DNA from: Ulva prolifera
Lineage: Eukaryota > Chlorophyta > Ulvophyceae > Ulvales > Ulvaceae
Length of the DNA: 64,000 bases
Reading direction: 5' to 3'
NCBI GenBank assembly: GCA_023078555.1
Contig: CM041203.1
Coordinates: 4,171,938 to 4,235,937 of the forward strand
The notes beneath the pieces are model-generated. The model was not told the origin of the DNA. It saw nothing but the letters and a program-made list of their open reading frames with translations, and ran no database searches. Below, one piece after another: positions 25,654 through 37,524 of this stretch; the stretch's first letter is position 1; each line of letters opens with the position of its first letter. Both the position numbers and the translations under genes were made by a program.

Positions 25654-28600
25654 TCAGCCGTCGTGGGTGGTGGTGGAGGAGAGGAGGCGGTTGCAGGCGG
25701 CGCAGACCTCCCGCATCGAGGGCCGCTCCTCCGGGTCGCGCGCGAGGAGCGTGAGGAGCGTGCCGTAGAAGATGCCGACGTGGCGGCGGTGCACGGGGGT
25801 GATGCGCTCCTCCTCCCACGGCAGCGGCCCGCTGCCGGTGATCTCATTCATCACCTGCACAGTGCTCCAGTGCGCTCGAGGGGCAACGGGGCGATAGCAC
25901 AGCGCAGCACAGAGCAGCACAGCGCAGCACAGCGCAGCACAGAGCAGCACAGAGCAGCACAGCGCAGCACAGCGCAGCACAGCGCAGTCTCCTCTCGTGC
26001 TTGATGCAGGAGGTCGGCCTGGGTCAGTGTGGATCACGCATCAGTCCGGGAACAGGAAATGAGCCGGCCGTCAGCATATGCCACGTGCGGGCGGGCAGGT
26101 TCGACATGCGGAAAGCGTCGCGAGGATTCTTCGAGCGTCCTCTTGCCTCAATCCAAATCCACGTTCAATGTGCACAAGATGTCAGCATGGTGAGAGTGCA
26201 GGAGGAAGGGAGGGGGTGGAAGAGGAGTCTGCGGCCTTTCGTCGAGACGTCCTACCACTGAACCGCCAAAGAGCCTGCGGCATGCAAGGGGGGGAGGGCC
26301 GCACTGCGTCCGGTCCGTTGAACATCGTAAAGGCGCTCTCGCCCGTGAACAGCTCAAACGCCATCACGCCGAGCGCCCAGACGTCGAGGGACTCCCGGAC
26401 CTCGACCGTCGGGCAGCGCTGCAGGCGTGCGCGTACGACCTCCGGCGCCGCGTACGCGAGCGTGTAGCTGAGCCGCGCCACAGACCCGGCCTCCGCGACG
26501 CTGCCGAAGTCGATGATGATCCAGCGGTTCGTGCGGGGCAGCCACATGACGTTGCCGGGCTTGAGGTCACGGTGCACGTAGCCGGCGGCGTGCAGCTGCC
26601 GCACGCGGTCGGCGACGTGGGCTAGCACCTGCACACGCATGCACATCATGCATTGTCATGCATTGACTTAACCCAACCCGCTCGAGCCAACCTTGCTGAT
26701 CTTGCGGCCAATGTCCGCGGGGGGCGGGGGGGGGGGGGGGGTTGGAGGGCGCACTGATACGGTCTGGAACCGGTCCGGCCTCGCGCGCCGGGACCACTGG
26801 TCGAGCGACTCCCCCCGCTCCATCACGATGCACGGCGGCAGGGGGTGGCCACGGGTGTCACGGAAGCGGCCGTCGGCGTTGTCGGTGATCAATCGAATCT
26901 CCGGCAGCATGGCGCGCAGGGCGGGGTTGCGGTAGAGGTCAGCCTCGGCGAGGAAGGCGGACTGAGACGCAAAGAGCTTGATCGCGTAGTCCACGCCGTT
27001 TGCGATGCCCTGCGCAAACTGCACCACGGACTGCCCTGCATGCATGCACCTCCTCAGCACCCTGTGCCTCGCTTGCTGTCGCTCGAGCAGCCTGGATCAG
27101 GCAGCGCGGACCGCAGATCGTAGTGGACACCACGACAAAGCAAGGACGTTATGTAGTGGGACGATGGGAGGGACGTGGCCAGCAGCTGCCGTGCATTCAA
27201 TGCATAGAGCTACGTGACTGCTGCTGTGCGTGTCGCCCGGGGACGTGCGCCATCGCAGATGATCTGCAGGTGACCAGCGATGATGCATGAGCTTATGCAT
27301 AATTCCCCAGCGTCAGGCCTGGCACTTGCGAGCAGCGCAAGGACACCAGCCACACCACACGCTGCTGGTGTACTCCACACGCCGCATGTGCGCTCGCAGC
27401 CATGACAGCCGGCACACGAGTCCCTGGCACTGCGACCCGGTACCAAAGCGCACGACCCAGCCTCATGCTGCCTGAGACCGCGACAGCTACAGCGTAGCAC
27501 AGCACATGCCCTGGTTGCAGCGTAGCACAGCACATGCCCTGGTTGCAGCGTAGCACAGCACATGCCCTGGTTGCAGTGCAGCCCTGCTGGGTGCAGATGT
27601 CATGAGGACTGTGGCATGTATGCACATGCATGGGTCTGTCCAGCACGGCTGCATGGGGCATCGTGTGAAGGCGTGCAGTGTGCAGCCGGCATGATGCAGG
27701 TACGTGTACCATCAGATGTCCGCACGGACAGTGATAGTGACGGAGGTGTGACGCACCGCCTTGAAGCCGGCAGCTCGGGCCGAGCCCCGTGAGCCGTAGC
27801 CCCTCCAGCACCTCCAGCACCGTCCCGAAGCCGTCCAGCTGCTGCTGAATGAAGTCCAGCCGCTGCTCCGTTGACGCGCCGGCTCCCGGCGGCGCCATCC
27901 TCTCCGTCACCGGCTCATCAAACGTCGACGACGCGGCAGCCGTCGCCGCCGCGCCGGAGCCGCCAGAGGCCCCCGAAAAGCCCCCCTCAACCCGCACACC
28001 GGCCTGCACGAACTGCGGCAGCGGCGGGATGGCCGCGGCGCTGCCGCCCCACCGCCCGATCGCATCGGACGGGCGTGCGCCCAACGAGGTCGCGAGAGAT
28101 CCCTCCTCGGCCGTTCCGCCGGCAACGCCCGCGGTAGGGTAGTACGCCGGGGCCACACCGGCGGTCTCGTCACGGCTGTAGCGCTGCAGCCAGAACTGCG
28201 CACGCCACCAGCGCAGGCGCGCGAGGGTGGTGGCCGCGGCAGCGAGGACCCCGGTGGCCACCGCGAGCGCGGCGCCGCAGTCCATGGCCCAGAGGTGCGG
28301 CTGGTTTTCGCGGACGACGGTGGAGGCGAGGCCTGCGATCGCAAATACGAGGGCGGCGGCCGTGGCGCAGAGGTCCGCCCAGAGGGCTGCGGGCCCGAGG
28401 GCGCGGGAGAGCGCGAGTTTCGCGACCCCGAGGAGAAAGAGGACCGCGATGGCGATGCCGCAGAGGAGCTGCGTCGCGCCCTCTCGCAGCGGCTTTTGCT
28501 CGCTGCGGATGCGCAGCGTGGCCTGCAATCACGAGGAGGTGCTATGCATGGCGAACATGCAGTGTGCATACGATGTGGCCCTCCGCCTCGATCCTGCCCA

Positions 28601-30841
28601 TGCTGTGGCTCATGCCCACGTGCAGAGTTGCATTAGTACGTTTCGTGATAAAGTACGTTAAGCAAAAATACGCGTATGGTACGTTGGCTCCAATCTTGGG
28701 GGGTTGAAAAGTACGCTGTATAGGCTATAGGCTATACATCACTGGCTTGGCGCCCTAGCTATAGGCGCCAAGCCGGTGATGGCCAGACTTGGTAGTGCAA
28801 CGGTCAATGTCATCTATGCTCAGGCACACTATTGCAGAGAACAGTACAATATACTCACAGTCAATTACTTTATCAGGTTACTCAGGTTCATCATGCAATG
28901 CAAGGGATGTTAAAAACCTCCTTTGGCCTTGTGGCTAGAGGTGCACCACAGTGCAGAGCTCTAGGCTCTCTCAAAACGCGCAAGTCCGAAACGTACGCGC
29001 GTACTATACGCTGATAAAGTACGTTGGAATAAAATACGCGTATTAAACGTACCGAAATCGAAAGATACGCGTATTAATGCAACTCTGCCCACGTGCCTAC
29101 TCCACCCGGGATATTCACCCATAATCTAGCACGGAACCGATTCGGTCCCTTCAGCCTGCGGATGCGCACCTGCCAGATGGTCAGAAGCGAGGCGAGAAGA
29201 AAGATGACGCTGAGCAGGAACGCGGCCTGAAGCTCCCACTGCCGCGTCGCGAGGCGGCCGTACTGCTGCCAGTGTGGCCACAGGGCCTCCGACACCGCGG
29301 AGCGCAGCCGCCACAGCACGGCGGCCGCCGCCACCACCGAAGCCAGGGCTGCCGTGCCCAAACCGATGAGAACTGGGCTGCATGCAAACTCAACCTGTCG
29401 CGTTCATGCTGAGTCACCGTTCGCCGGGCTGCATCTTCCCCTCTGCCACAGCAAAATGTTGTGCACGTGGGGGAGGGCCTGACACAGTGTAGCGCATGCA
29501 TGATCGCGATGCATCGCCAATGCGCGGCTGTGGCATGAGGGCATGCACGGCTCTGGGGGCTGGGGCTGGTGGAGACACCGGATCGCTGCAGACTTGCGCG
29601 GGTATGGATTTGCAACGATGCATGCATGCGAGGGTGACAGGATGACTGGCTCCACGCCAGCACTGACGGGGTGGAGGTGTTGGCAGTCAGGGAGACGAAA
29701 CTCGAGTTGACGGAGCCGGAGGTGGAAGCGATCCCAGCACCCGGCGCATAACAGCTGGCCATACCACCGCACTGCATTAAACAGCACCGGCAGCCATTAA
29801 ACAGCACCAGCGTCTTACAGCAGCGCTGAATCCCCGGCAAGTATACCCCAGCACAAACATCTGTATCATCATGTAGCGGACGTGCATGGGCATCAGGGTA
29901 GGGAGAGGTAGTGACCCTGGGTTCGATAAGGCAATGCTTGGTGGTGCTTGGTCACCAGGCACACATTACTTGTTTACTGACAACTTGCAAACGCCGCTGC
30001 ACAGCGGGCCGGACCTAAACGAGGGGGCAGAGGGACAAGGGCAGCAAACAGTGCCAGAGTTTCTACATGTGAGGAAGAGCAGGAGATGTGTGTGCATGTG
30101 GGGCTGGTCACGTTCCAGTGGTGGGTGTAGTGCAGTGGTATTTGTGTTGGGCACCTTGGAGATAGGTCCATCATCGATGACTGCAGCGAACGGTGACACT
30201 GACTCATGGGAACGATTTCAGTGTGCTTCTGGTATTCAACAGGCAGAGCGTTCTGACGAGTTGTCATTTGAACATGCTAAAACAGCTGAACATATGATGG
30301 TGTCTGGAGCACATGTAGATGGATTCAAGATTCTGGGCCAGCTGCAGCCATGAGGAACTAAAGCATGGAAAACATGACAGCTGAATTGAAGTCGGCGTTC
30401 CGACCAGATGGGTCACTCATGAAGGGAGACCTCCGCACCTCGGGCATGGCAGGACTGCTGACGAGGGCGCAGAGCAGGCAGCGGACAGTTGACATGCATC
30501 AAAACCCCAGAGCACGTAGATCCACACCTTCGAGCATCCCACGCCATGGACAGGGCCGCAGCTGCGATGATGCACGCCACAGCGATGGATAACGCGGTGG
30601 TGTAGCGCGCTGCCGCGACCAGCTTCCTGAGCTTCCCTTCCCCGAGGTCAGGCAGATTCGAGCTCTGAGAAGGCGGACATCTTGCACCAGACTCATGGTA
30701 GTGAGGATTCCAGAAGTTGAGGCCGTGTGATGGATTGGAATCAGACGATGGTGGGTCTTTGTGGGCTTCTGTACCAGCGTGCATATGCGACCCCTTGCCA
30801 GTACCATCTGAGCCCGCAGAAGAACCATTCATGAGCGACAT
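25654..30841 (-). CDS. Multi-span membrane Ser/Thr protein kinase
   Basis: Six exons on the minus strand: 30528-30841, 29170-29377, 27757-28522, 26761-27035, 26305-26628 and 25654-25854. Phases 2,0,1,0,0 are consistent and give 695 aa. The N-terminal 80 residues are polar (Ser/His/Gly). About six hydrophobic spans follow, near residues 80-101, 106-128, 150-172, 187-210, 217-241 and 250-272. Next come an Ala/Gly-rich linker and a short helical stretch (EQRLDFIQQQLDGF). The kinase domain starts near residue 428 with a degenerate glycine loop GGQSVVQFA, then AIK (lysine about 449), HRDLKPGN (about 540-547), IDFGS (about 561), YAAPE and LDVWALGVMAFEL. All catalytic residues are present, so activity is expected. 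Membrane anchoring suggests a signalling role at a membrane with the kinase facing the cytosol; ligand and substrate are unknown. Introns carry minisatellites, a poly-C tract just after a donor, and a MITE-like insertion. Confidence 0.85.
25896..25987. repeat. 10-bp minisatellite in the last intron of the membrane kinase
   Basis: About nine units of a 10-bp repeat alternating AGCACAGCGC and AGCACAGAGC. It lies just upstream (in gene orientation) of the final exon. Confidence 0.9.
26726..26741. repeat. G16 tract just inside a kinase intron
   Basis: A run of 16 G on the plus strand (C on the coding strand) begins about 20 bases downstream of the donor at 26760 of the membrane kinase gene. Confidence 0.9.
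27490..27573. repeat. 28-bp repeat, three units, in a membrane-kinase intron
   Basis: Three head-to-tail 28-bp units start CAGCGTAGCACAGCACATGC and end CCTGGTTG; I see no differences between them. They share the AGCACAGC core with the 10-bp minisatellite in the neighbouring intron. Confidence 0.9.
28624..29085. mobile_element. MITE-like non-autonomous DNA transposon in a kinase intron
   Basis: A 462-bp AT-richer insert lies within the intron 28523-29169. It is bounded by terminal inverted repeats GAGTTGCATTA / TAATGCAACTC, and the inverted similarity extends patchily inward with TACG/ATACGCGTAT words. Both sides are flanked by the direct repeat TGCCCACGTGC (28613-28623 and 29086-29096), an 11-bp target-site duplication. 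No transposase frame is present. TSDs of about 8-11 bp are typical of Mutator-like elements, so a MULE-derived MITE is the best guess. Confidence 0.8.
28737..28781. repeat. Hairpin with 18-bp arms inside the MITE-like element
   Basis: Arms 28737-28754 and 28764-28781 are inverted copies with one mismatch, separated by a 9-bp loop. The stem is GC-rich (GGCTTGGCGCC) within an AT-richer element. Confidence 0.85.
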
Positions 30842-33800
30842 TGCTTGAAGGTGTGGAAATCTCTTCTTTCAGGACTCACTGGGCTGTGGAAACAGCGCAA
30901 TGTGTGCGTTGATGCAGCACCGAGTTATACAGTACACGACAACGGACAAGAGCGTTCACGCCTGTGAGATGGCGTTCAGCGGTTGGCCCGCATCTACGAA
31001 CACATGTGGCTCTGTCGCGTCTCTTTCTCAGGATTGCGCTGGCTTCAGTCCGTCATAGCGGGGCGTGTGCGAACGATGTGACGGAGCTAAACTTGGGCAA
31101 CACCAGCGCTTTGCTAAACCTACGAAATGCTTGGCAGGCCTTCAATTGATGGCATGGAGTACCTTGCGAAAGTGTCGCCGAGAACGAGGGTACGATGTGG
31201 AAGAATGGGTGGCATGTAGTCAAGACGAGCCTTGCATGCGTTCAGATCACGTCCGATGCAGAACTCTACCAAAGCTATTGCATTCCCATGCAGGTCTTCC
31301 AGTGACAAAATCAAAGCATTGAAGATGTGATTTGCTTGTGCAGGCATAGCAATGGCCACGTTGAGCGCGACCGATCCACCGAGTCTCGTGGCTAGGGTGG
31401 TGCAGCATGCAGAGGTCACGCGTAGCGCTCTTATGCAATATGTGTCACACACCTGGAGACCTGGAGCGCCTGCGTGCCAGCGCATGGCCTGATGTCCTTC
31501 AACTCCATTTCTCAGGTACTGCATATAAGCTATGTCAAGATAGTTGCAGCTGGGTCACGTTTCCGGGATGCCCCTCAGGCTGTGCACGAGTGTGACAAGC
31601 ACAACGCATCGACACGTGCACGCATCTCAGGCCGGCGTTGCTGGTGTAACACATGACCGTGACCCGGGCGGGTCTGCAGGCGCGTATCGACGATGTCAAA
31701 ATCTCCAGGCCGATTGCCGTCGGTTGGTATCTCGTCTGGTGCAGGCCTATAGCTACGCTGCGGTCATCAACATCCGCATCGATACGCATGTAGATTGACA
31801 GTTCGGAGCCGCATGCGGCCGCACACCATAGCGGTCGACACGCCCTGTGCAGATTCGATTTGTTGACCTCAACTGCAGGGTTATATACAGTGAACGTCCA
31901 AGCTTGTTAGCCGATGGCGCCGCCATCGCGCGCGCAGGTGCATTCCGCGCGCCACACGGACACGAGTTCGCTGGCTCCCCATGGGGAGTACGACGTCGTG
32001 TGATCTAAGAACGGCTCACTTGTATACAGATTTCAGGTCTGTATTCGTCGCTATGCGGCCAGTCGACTCAATCGATCGCGCCGTTTGTGAAGTACCAGTC
32101 CAGAAACGTTCTGCGCGCTACAAGAATGACTCGGGCGGCCTGAGTCAGGCCCCCGGAACACGATTTTGGGAGCTGTTCGGGGGGCAAAATGCCGTGTTCA
32201 GTGACTCTCAAACAAAGTGTGGGAAACTATCTTTGCAGTGGTGTCGGCGTGAGAACATCCTTTGAGGTTGCTGCACTTTTATGCTTTACGCCCGCAGGAT
32301 TTCGGGACGCGCACCGACGACTACGTGCGCGTGGTCTCGTGTGCATGTACGCCAGTCGCGTAGTTTTCATACCACGCTGAACTCCACTGCCGTGAAGAGT
32401 GACACGAGAGCACATATGAATGAATTACGAGAGCTCTTGGGCTTGTTGTCGCTCGCCCCGAGCCCGTGTGCGTTCGGCATCAGGTGCAGGTATGCTGTCT
32501 GTGCCAGCGCGGGTACTTGATACAATTGACAAAGACCGACGTTAGTTACGCGATATGGTAGCCTTTAGGGCTGGTTTTGTTATTACGGCGTCTTTGTGAC
32601 TGAACGGTAGCATTTTCCGTGTCGTGCGCCGGGTTGAAGTAGAGATGCTCCGTGCTCGCATCATGCGCCATGCCACCATTTAGGCGTGTCCACACTCATT
32701 CGCGGCCAGTGACCCACTTTAAATGCGTTAAGGTGGACGGGCCTGCCTGATTTGATCACAATGCATCACAACGACGTACCGAGTGACGGTGTGTCGAGGG
32801 CAAGGTGCTCCCGTGCAGCTTACGCTTGGTGCTGAAGAAGTCTATCGTCCGATTATTCTCTGCGCTGATCGTTTAAGCTTACTGCTGAATGTTTGCGGCT
32901 GTATTCTGGTGCACTTCTGTATGTTGTCAGCAGCCTGTCATGGCCGTGATGCCTGTGCTCGTGTGTTCTGTTGGCTGTCCGTTGTCACCGGGCGGACGTC
33001 GTCCCGGCAGCCCAGCCGTGCAGCGACCCAACGCAAAACAATGTACATGGCATATACTGCTATTTCCACCCGTCCTGGTGATGTCATGCGCGCGCTTCAT
33101 TGGTTCCTCCGGACCCGGAATAGCTGATCTAGGGGAGAGATTTTGAGTGTCTATTCATGTTCCGGGGATGCTTGTGGACACGCAGGCGAACACGCAGGCG
33201 ATCACACAGGAACGATGTATCACAAAATTTACACCATATTAGCAACATAACATCACTGACAACCTTATGAGTGTCGCAGAATGCGTGCGTCTCACCACAC
33301 GGTCCTGCCTCCCCTTCGGCAGTGCTCTCACGTTGCACAGCACCGAGCATCCATATTGCGTACCACAAATTGAACTCTATCAAACATCGAAAGTCGTGCT
33401 TCGGCTTTTGCTTGACATCTGCGATTAATTGCTTGGCATGCTGGTGCTCGTGTTGGGACACGTTCATCGTGTAAATGATGGCTAGCTAGACACCTTGAGA
33501 AGAAAATCAGCCAGCACAGGAAGGGTCAACAATCTGATCTCTTTGTAGAGAGGCTGGAACTCGTCGTGATTGAGACACGTGCTCACCTTGTACAGCTTCT
33601 GTGAGGTCCATCATGACTGCATCTGTGAGAGCAGTCCTCCCAAACGCCATAGGCTGCACAACTGCTTCAGCCATCTGGTCGTTGGCCTGCGCCCACCACT
33701 ATGTATCAACAGTGTGATTCAACACAGCCATGTGTTGTCAGTCTCGATTCAGTGCCACTGTTGGAAATGTGCAGCGTAAACACCATGGAAGCATACCCTG

Positions 33801-34679
33801 TGTGCAAGATCTGCCATAGGCGGTGCCTCACTCTTTGCTGTACTGGTGTAGAAGCCGATCATGTGTGGTCGCAAGCATGGGTGTATAGACGCGATTCTGA
33901 AGGAGTTCGAGCAGCCGCTGCTGCGCGGCGTGTGAAGCCACCACGCCAGCCTCCTGCCTGTGGTGCGACTGAGCCCCAATCTCTGGCACTCAGCTCGTCA
34001 TACGTGTGAGTGATCACTGCATTTCGTTTCATTTCGATTGTTCTGGGCGGATTTGACTTAAAACCTGTCTGATTTGCCCGGTCAAGTACCTGAGATCGGT
34101 GGGCGATGTCGAGCCACCGTGGTGACCACGCCGGCCTCTTGCCTGTGGTGCGGCTGGGCCTGCTTCCCCTTCCACACAGCAAGTCATACGTGTGTTCGAT
34201 TGGTGCTGTCATCTCCCTTGTTCAGGTCGGGTTTTGCTTAGAACCTGAGATCGGCGGGCGGGATCAGGGTTGTCCTCTGCATTGGAACTGTTGCAGATTG
34301 CAACGCATGCACAGTGTTCTATATGCCCTTGACCGCAGTCAGCGCAACATCCGGGCTAGAGATTTTTGTCTGTTGCCAGACGCTGTGGGGCTGCAGGCGT
34401 GGATTGCCATATGATGCATGCTATGCCTACTATGATGCGCCCTGAACGTCTGTCCTGCCAGCAGTGCATACGCGTACTGGCCCGGAGACGGCTCACGCAG
34501 TGTGACTGGACACTGCTGGTAGCACACAACAATACATGTTGTACAACATCAAATCACACGAGCTCGGGCCGTTGCATGGCAGAACACCGTGACAGACCGA
34601 TCACTGCAGTCACAAGCGAATCATGACACAGCAACATGACATGATGCCACACGATGACCACCGCAGCGCTCCCACGGCC
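30842..34679. other. Gene-poor region upstream of the membrane kinase
   Basis: No exon chain or domain supports a gene on either strand over about 3.8 kb. It likely holds the kinase promoter at the left and a degenerate tandem duplication near 34 kb. Base composition resembles intron and spacer sequence elsewhere in the window. Confidence 0.5.
33941..34264. repeat. Degenerate tandem duplication, period about 185 bp
   Basis: The unit starting CCACGCCAGCCTCCTGCCTG at 33941 is repeated from 34126 (CCACGCCGGCCTCTTGCCTG). Both continue with GTGGTGCG, CATACGTGTG, a GCGG/GGTTTTG-rich part and AACCTG followed by GAGATCGG. The second unit is shorter. Confidence 0.7.
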
Positions 34680-34995
34680 GAGGCTGTGCCGCAGGGGGGA
34701 AGGCGCTAGTGGAGGAGCTCTTCCAGCGGCGCCTGCTGAAGGTCGTGTTTGCGACTGAGACGCTCCGAGCCGAGTCGTGGCGCGCATCAACATGCCGGCA
34801 CGCACGACCGTCATCTCGTCGATCACAGGCCGCCGCAACGGCATCTGCCCCACAACGACCTCCTGCAGATGGCCGACCGCGCGGGGCGCCGCGGCTACGA
34901 CATCCGGGGTCACTGCGTCATCACCCAGACCCGGCACGCCCCCCTCTCCGACGAGTGCATCACACCTTCTGCACGAGCCGGAGCTGCGCATTTGA
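34680..34995 (+). pseudogene. Decayed ISE2/Ski2-like DEVH RNA helicase fragment
   Basis: The plus strand encodes pieces of one helicase C-terminal domain in different frames. They are KALVEELFQRRLLKVVFATETL (about 34707-34770), then INMPARTTVISSITGRRNG (from about 34790), then DLLQMADRAGRRGYDIRGH (from about 34857), then a weak LLHEPELR before a stop near 34995. The order and spacing match motifs V and VI of Ski2-like helicases, closest in memory to the plastid ISE2/cyanobacterial type (FATETLAAGINMPART..., QMAGRAGRRG). At least two frameshifts, and probably a third, break the frame. I see no other helicase exons nearby, so this is a truncated relic, not a gene with introns. Confidence 0.8.
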
Positions 34996-37524
34996 AGTTC
35001 ATGCGCCCTGCAACTGCACATTACCATAGCCGTGACAAAGTTGTTCGCATTGCGTGTCGACAGCAGATTGAGGGCCCGCCATAGCAGCTCCGTCATGAAA
35101 TGCATGTGAGTAGCTTAAAACTTTTGTGCTGTCGAGCCCCGCGGGGCCGTGTGCCAACTGCACAGCGCTAAGCCGGCCATAAGGCCATTACGGCATGGAT
35201 GAGTCAATCTCGGTCCGAGTGAGTCCCACGTGGCATGACAGAACGCGACGAAGATCAAGACGCATCGCCCCCCAAAGCAAGTCAAGGCGCACATGCAACA
35301 CCTCGGCTGAGCCACTGCCAGTCTGCATTTCCCAAAGATGTCGCCCTGTCCCTGCAAGACCAGGTGCATTGGTATTCAGGAGGCATCCGGTGTCGTTACG
35401 GACCCGGGCCAGCGTCGCTAGCATGCATGCATCATGCATGATGTCAGCAACAGCCCCCAGGTCAAGCTTCCCGCAGGCGGGAATGAACAACTGCCAGACC
35501 GGGGAGTCTCGCATCACCGCGAGTATGTATACACTAAACTACAGTGCTTAGGGTTCGCCAGAAATGCGCGGGTACCCGGTTGGGGCCGGCCCGGTTGGGG
35601 CCGGCGCCCCAGGCATTAATTCAAGTTGGTGGGGCCGGGCGGTCCGGTCGCGACACCTCGGCCGCGCGGGAGGCGGCGGGGTCGTTCTGTACATGTGCTC
35701 GGGGCTACGTGTGATCAGGGCGTGTGGGTAGGGGCGAGTGGGTACGATTGGGTGTGTACGTGTGCATGCGTGCATGTGTTGGCCAGTCGGCCGGCATTGC
35801 CGGCCCGGCATGCATGGAGTGCGTCGTGGTCCGACTTTGCACGGAGGCTGTCTACTGTAGATGGTTTCGACAGGTGCCCGCGCCCGCTAGCGCGCTGGTG
35901 GCGGTGGCGGTGGTGGTGGGTTTCTAGACGCACAAGTCCGTGCGTGTTCTCGGCAGTGCTACCCGCCCCGTGTCGCACCTTGAGATTGAATCCAGTACTC
36001 ACGTGATATGCATGGCCGCGCTACCACTGGATTGCCATACCCCTCCGACCTTTGTTCCTTGTAGCACGCACGCGCCATGGCTGCAGTGGCGCATGTCCGC
36101 CGCCAGGGCGCAGTGACCGCTCCCTAGGCTGAGCTCAGGGGCCCCCGGTGGATGTGGCTGGCGCCGGCAGGCCCACCGGCGCCTGCCACACGGGCGACCT
36201 GGACTCCAGGCGGCATGTGCCGGACGGCGCCGCGGCGCATGCACCGGACTGTGCGGGCACTACGTGGGTATGTGCTCCGGTCTGCCCGTCCCGATGTGGC
36301 GCCTTGCCAAGTATGGCTGCCGTGCCTGGATGTGCATGCATGCATGCATGCATGATGACATGGCCGACTTATTGGGACACTGGCGGCCACGGAGACCGAG
36401 ACCGGAGATCACACGCGCGCTGCGCAACAGTCCGGTGGGGCAGGGGGTCCTCGCGAGCGTCGTGGGGGATCGATCGCAGGCCGGCGTGCGGTGAAGGCTG
36501 GGTGTCGATTGTTAGCCTCTGTATGGGCGCTGCTGTGCTTGCGTTACACATATGTGAGACCTTATCCTGGCGATGTTGTCTCTCTGAGCTGATGCAGTGA
36601 TCTCTGATCACGTGTACAGATCAATCAGCAGTGCTGATTCAGCACAATATTGATATCTGCTCCACCCTCTCAAGCCACTGTTCGCTCATGTTATTGGCAT
36701 GCAGGCACACATGAACGGCACGGGCACCCGCCTGGCAATTGATTCCCAAGGCCGTCACTCAATTGTCACTGGAGATGAAGTTTTCATGGTCGTGTATATA
36801 TTCTGCTAGAGTAATATGCACATGTGTGGTTGCATGGAAGATGACTGGACCTGTACTGACTGTGGCGTACACGCCGGCTTACGTGTGACAAGCATGTCAA
36901 GAGGTGATGATGCCATGGTCAAGTGCAGATTTTTGCGTTGCTGCTCATCCAGCAGTGCGGCACTCGACTTGACGAGGGCTGAAACCACGTCAAGAGGTGG
37001 CGCGCCACGCGCATGCACAAAAGGCCGTTCCAGGATCGATTCGAGCAGCCTGAAGGGTTTAGTGGCATGCTGTGGCTCTCGGCTGGGTGCCACGCAAGGA
37101 GCGGGTTGTCTTGGGTGGTCCGTTGGGTTGCCTGTTCGCGGTGCGTATGCAGCAGCATGCGGTAGCCGGGAGACTTGATCGGTTCACATCGATAGTTCGA
37201 TTTGTAGCTGTCTGATAGCGTGCTTCAGTTCTTTGCACGTATGCCTCGCCAGTGTGTTCACAGCCACCCCGCTGCTGCTGAGAACGCTGTGGCATCGGTA
37301 GTCCACATCGCTGTGACGCGAAAACGTACAGCGCCGCAGTATCAGAAGAGGTCAGGACGTTAGTGAGAGATTTTAGGCGAGGCGCTGATGTGTGGCCGAT
37401 CGCAGTTTCAATGACTGAGTCTCGAAGTACACACGCAATTGCGTCGGCCAGTTGCACCGTCCGCACAGGTGCGCGTCCGGAGCCTTGAAGTTGTCATCAA
37501 ACTCAAGATTGGTGTGTTGGATGT
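34996..37524. other. Region upstream of the sulfotransferase, no gene supported
   Basis: The minus strand has moderately open frames near 35.2-35.5 and 36.8-37.5 kb (for example a segment reading LLESILERPFVHARG). There is no recognised domain and no splice-consistent chain. The right end should contain the sulfotransferase promoter. A (TGCA)n stretch lies near 36335-36351. Confidence 0.45.

Noticed and set aside
25896-27573. Short regular repeats considered as CRISPR-like arrays
   Set aside because: The units are directly contiguous with no unique spacers, and the genome is eukaryotic. They are minisatellites.
34554-35105. 183-codon minus-strand frame near 34.8 kb
   Set aside because: It is antisense to the helicase relic and shows no domain. 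The plus strand has the recognisable motifs.
36806-37466. Possible minus-strand exons (LLESILERPFVHARG..., VQLADAIACVLRDSV...)
   Set aside because: They look mildly protein-like, but no family, start codon or consistent splice chain could be found.
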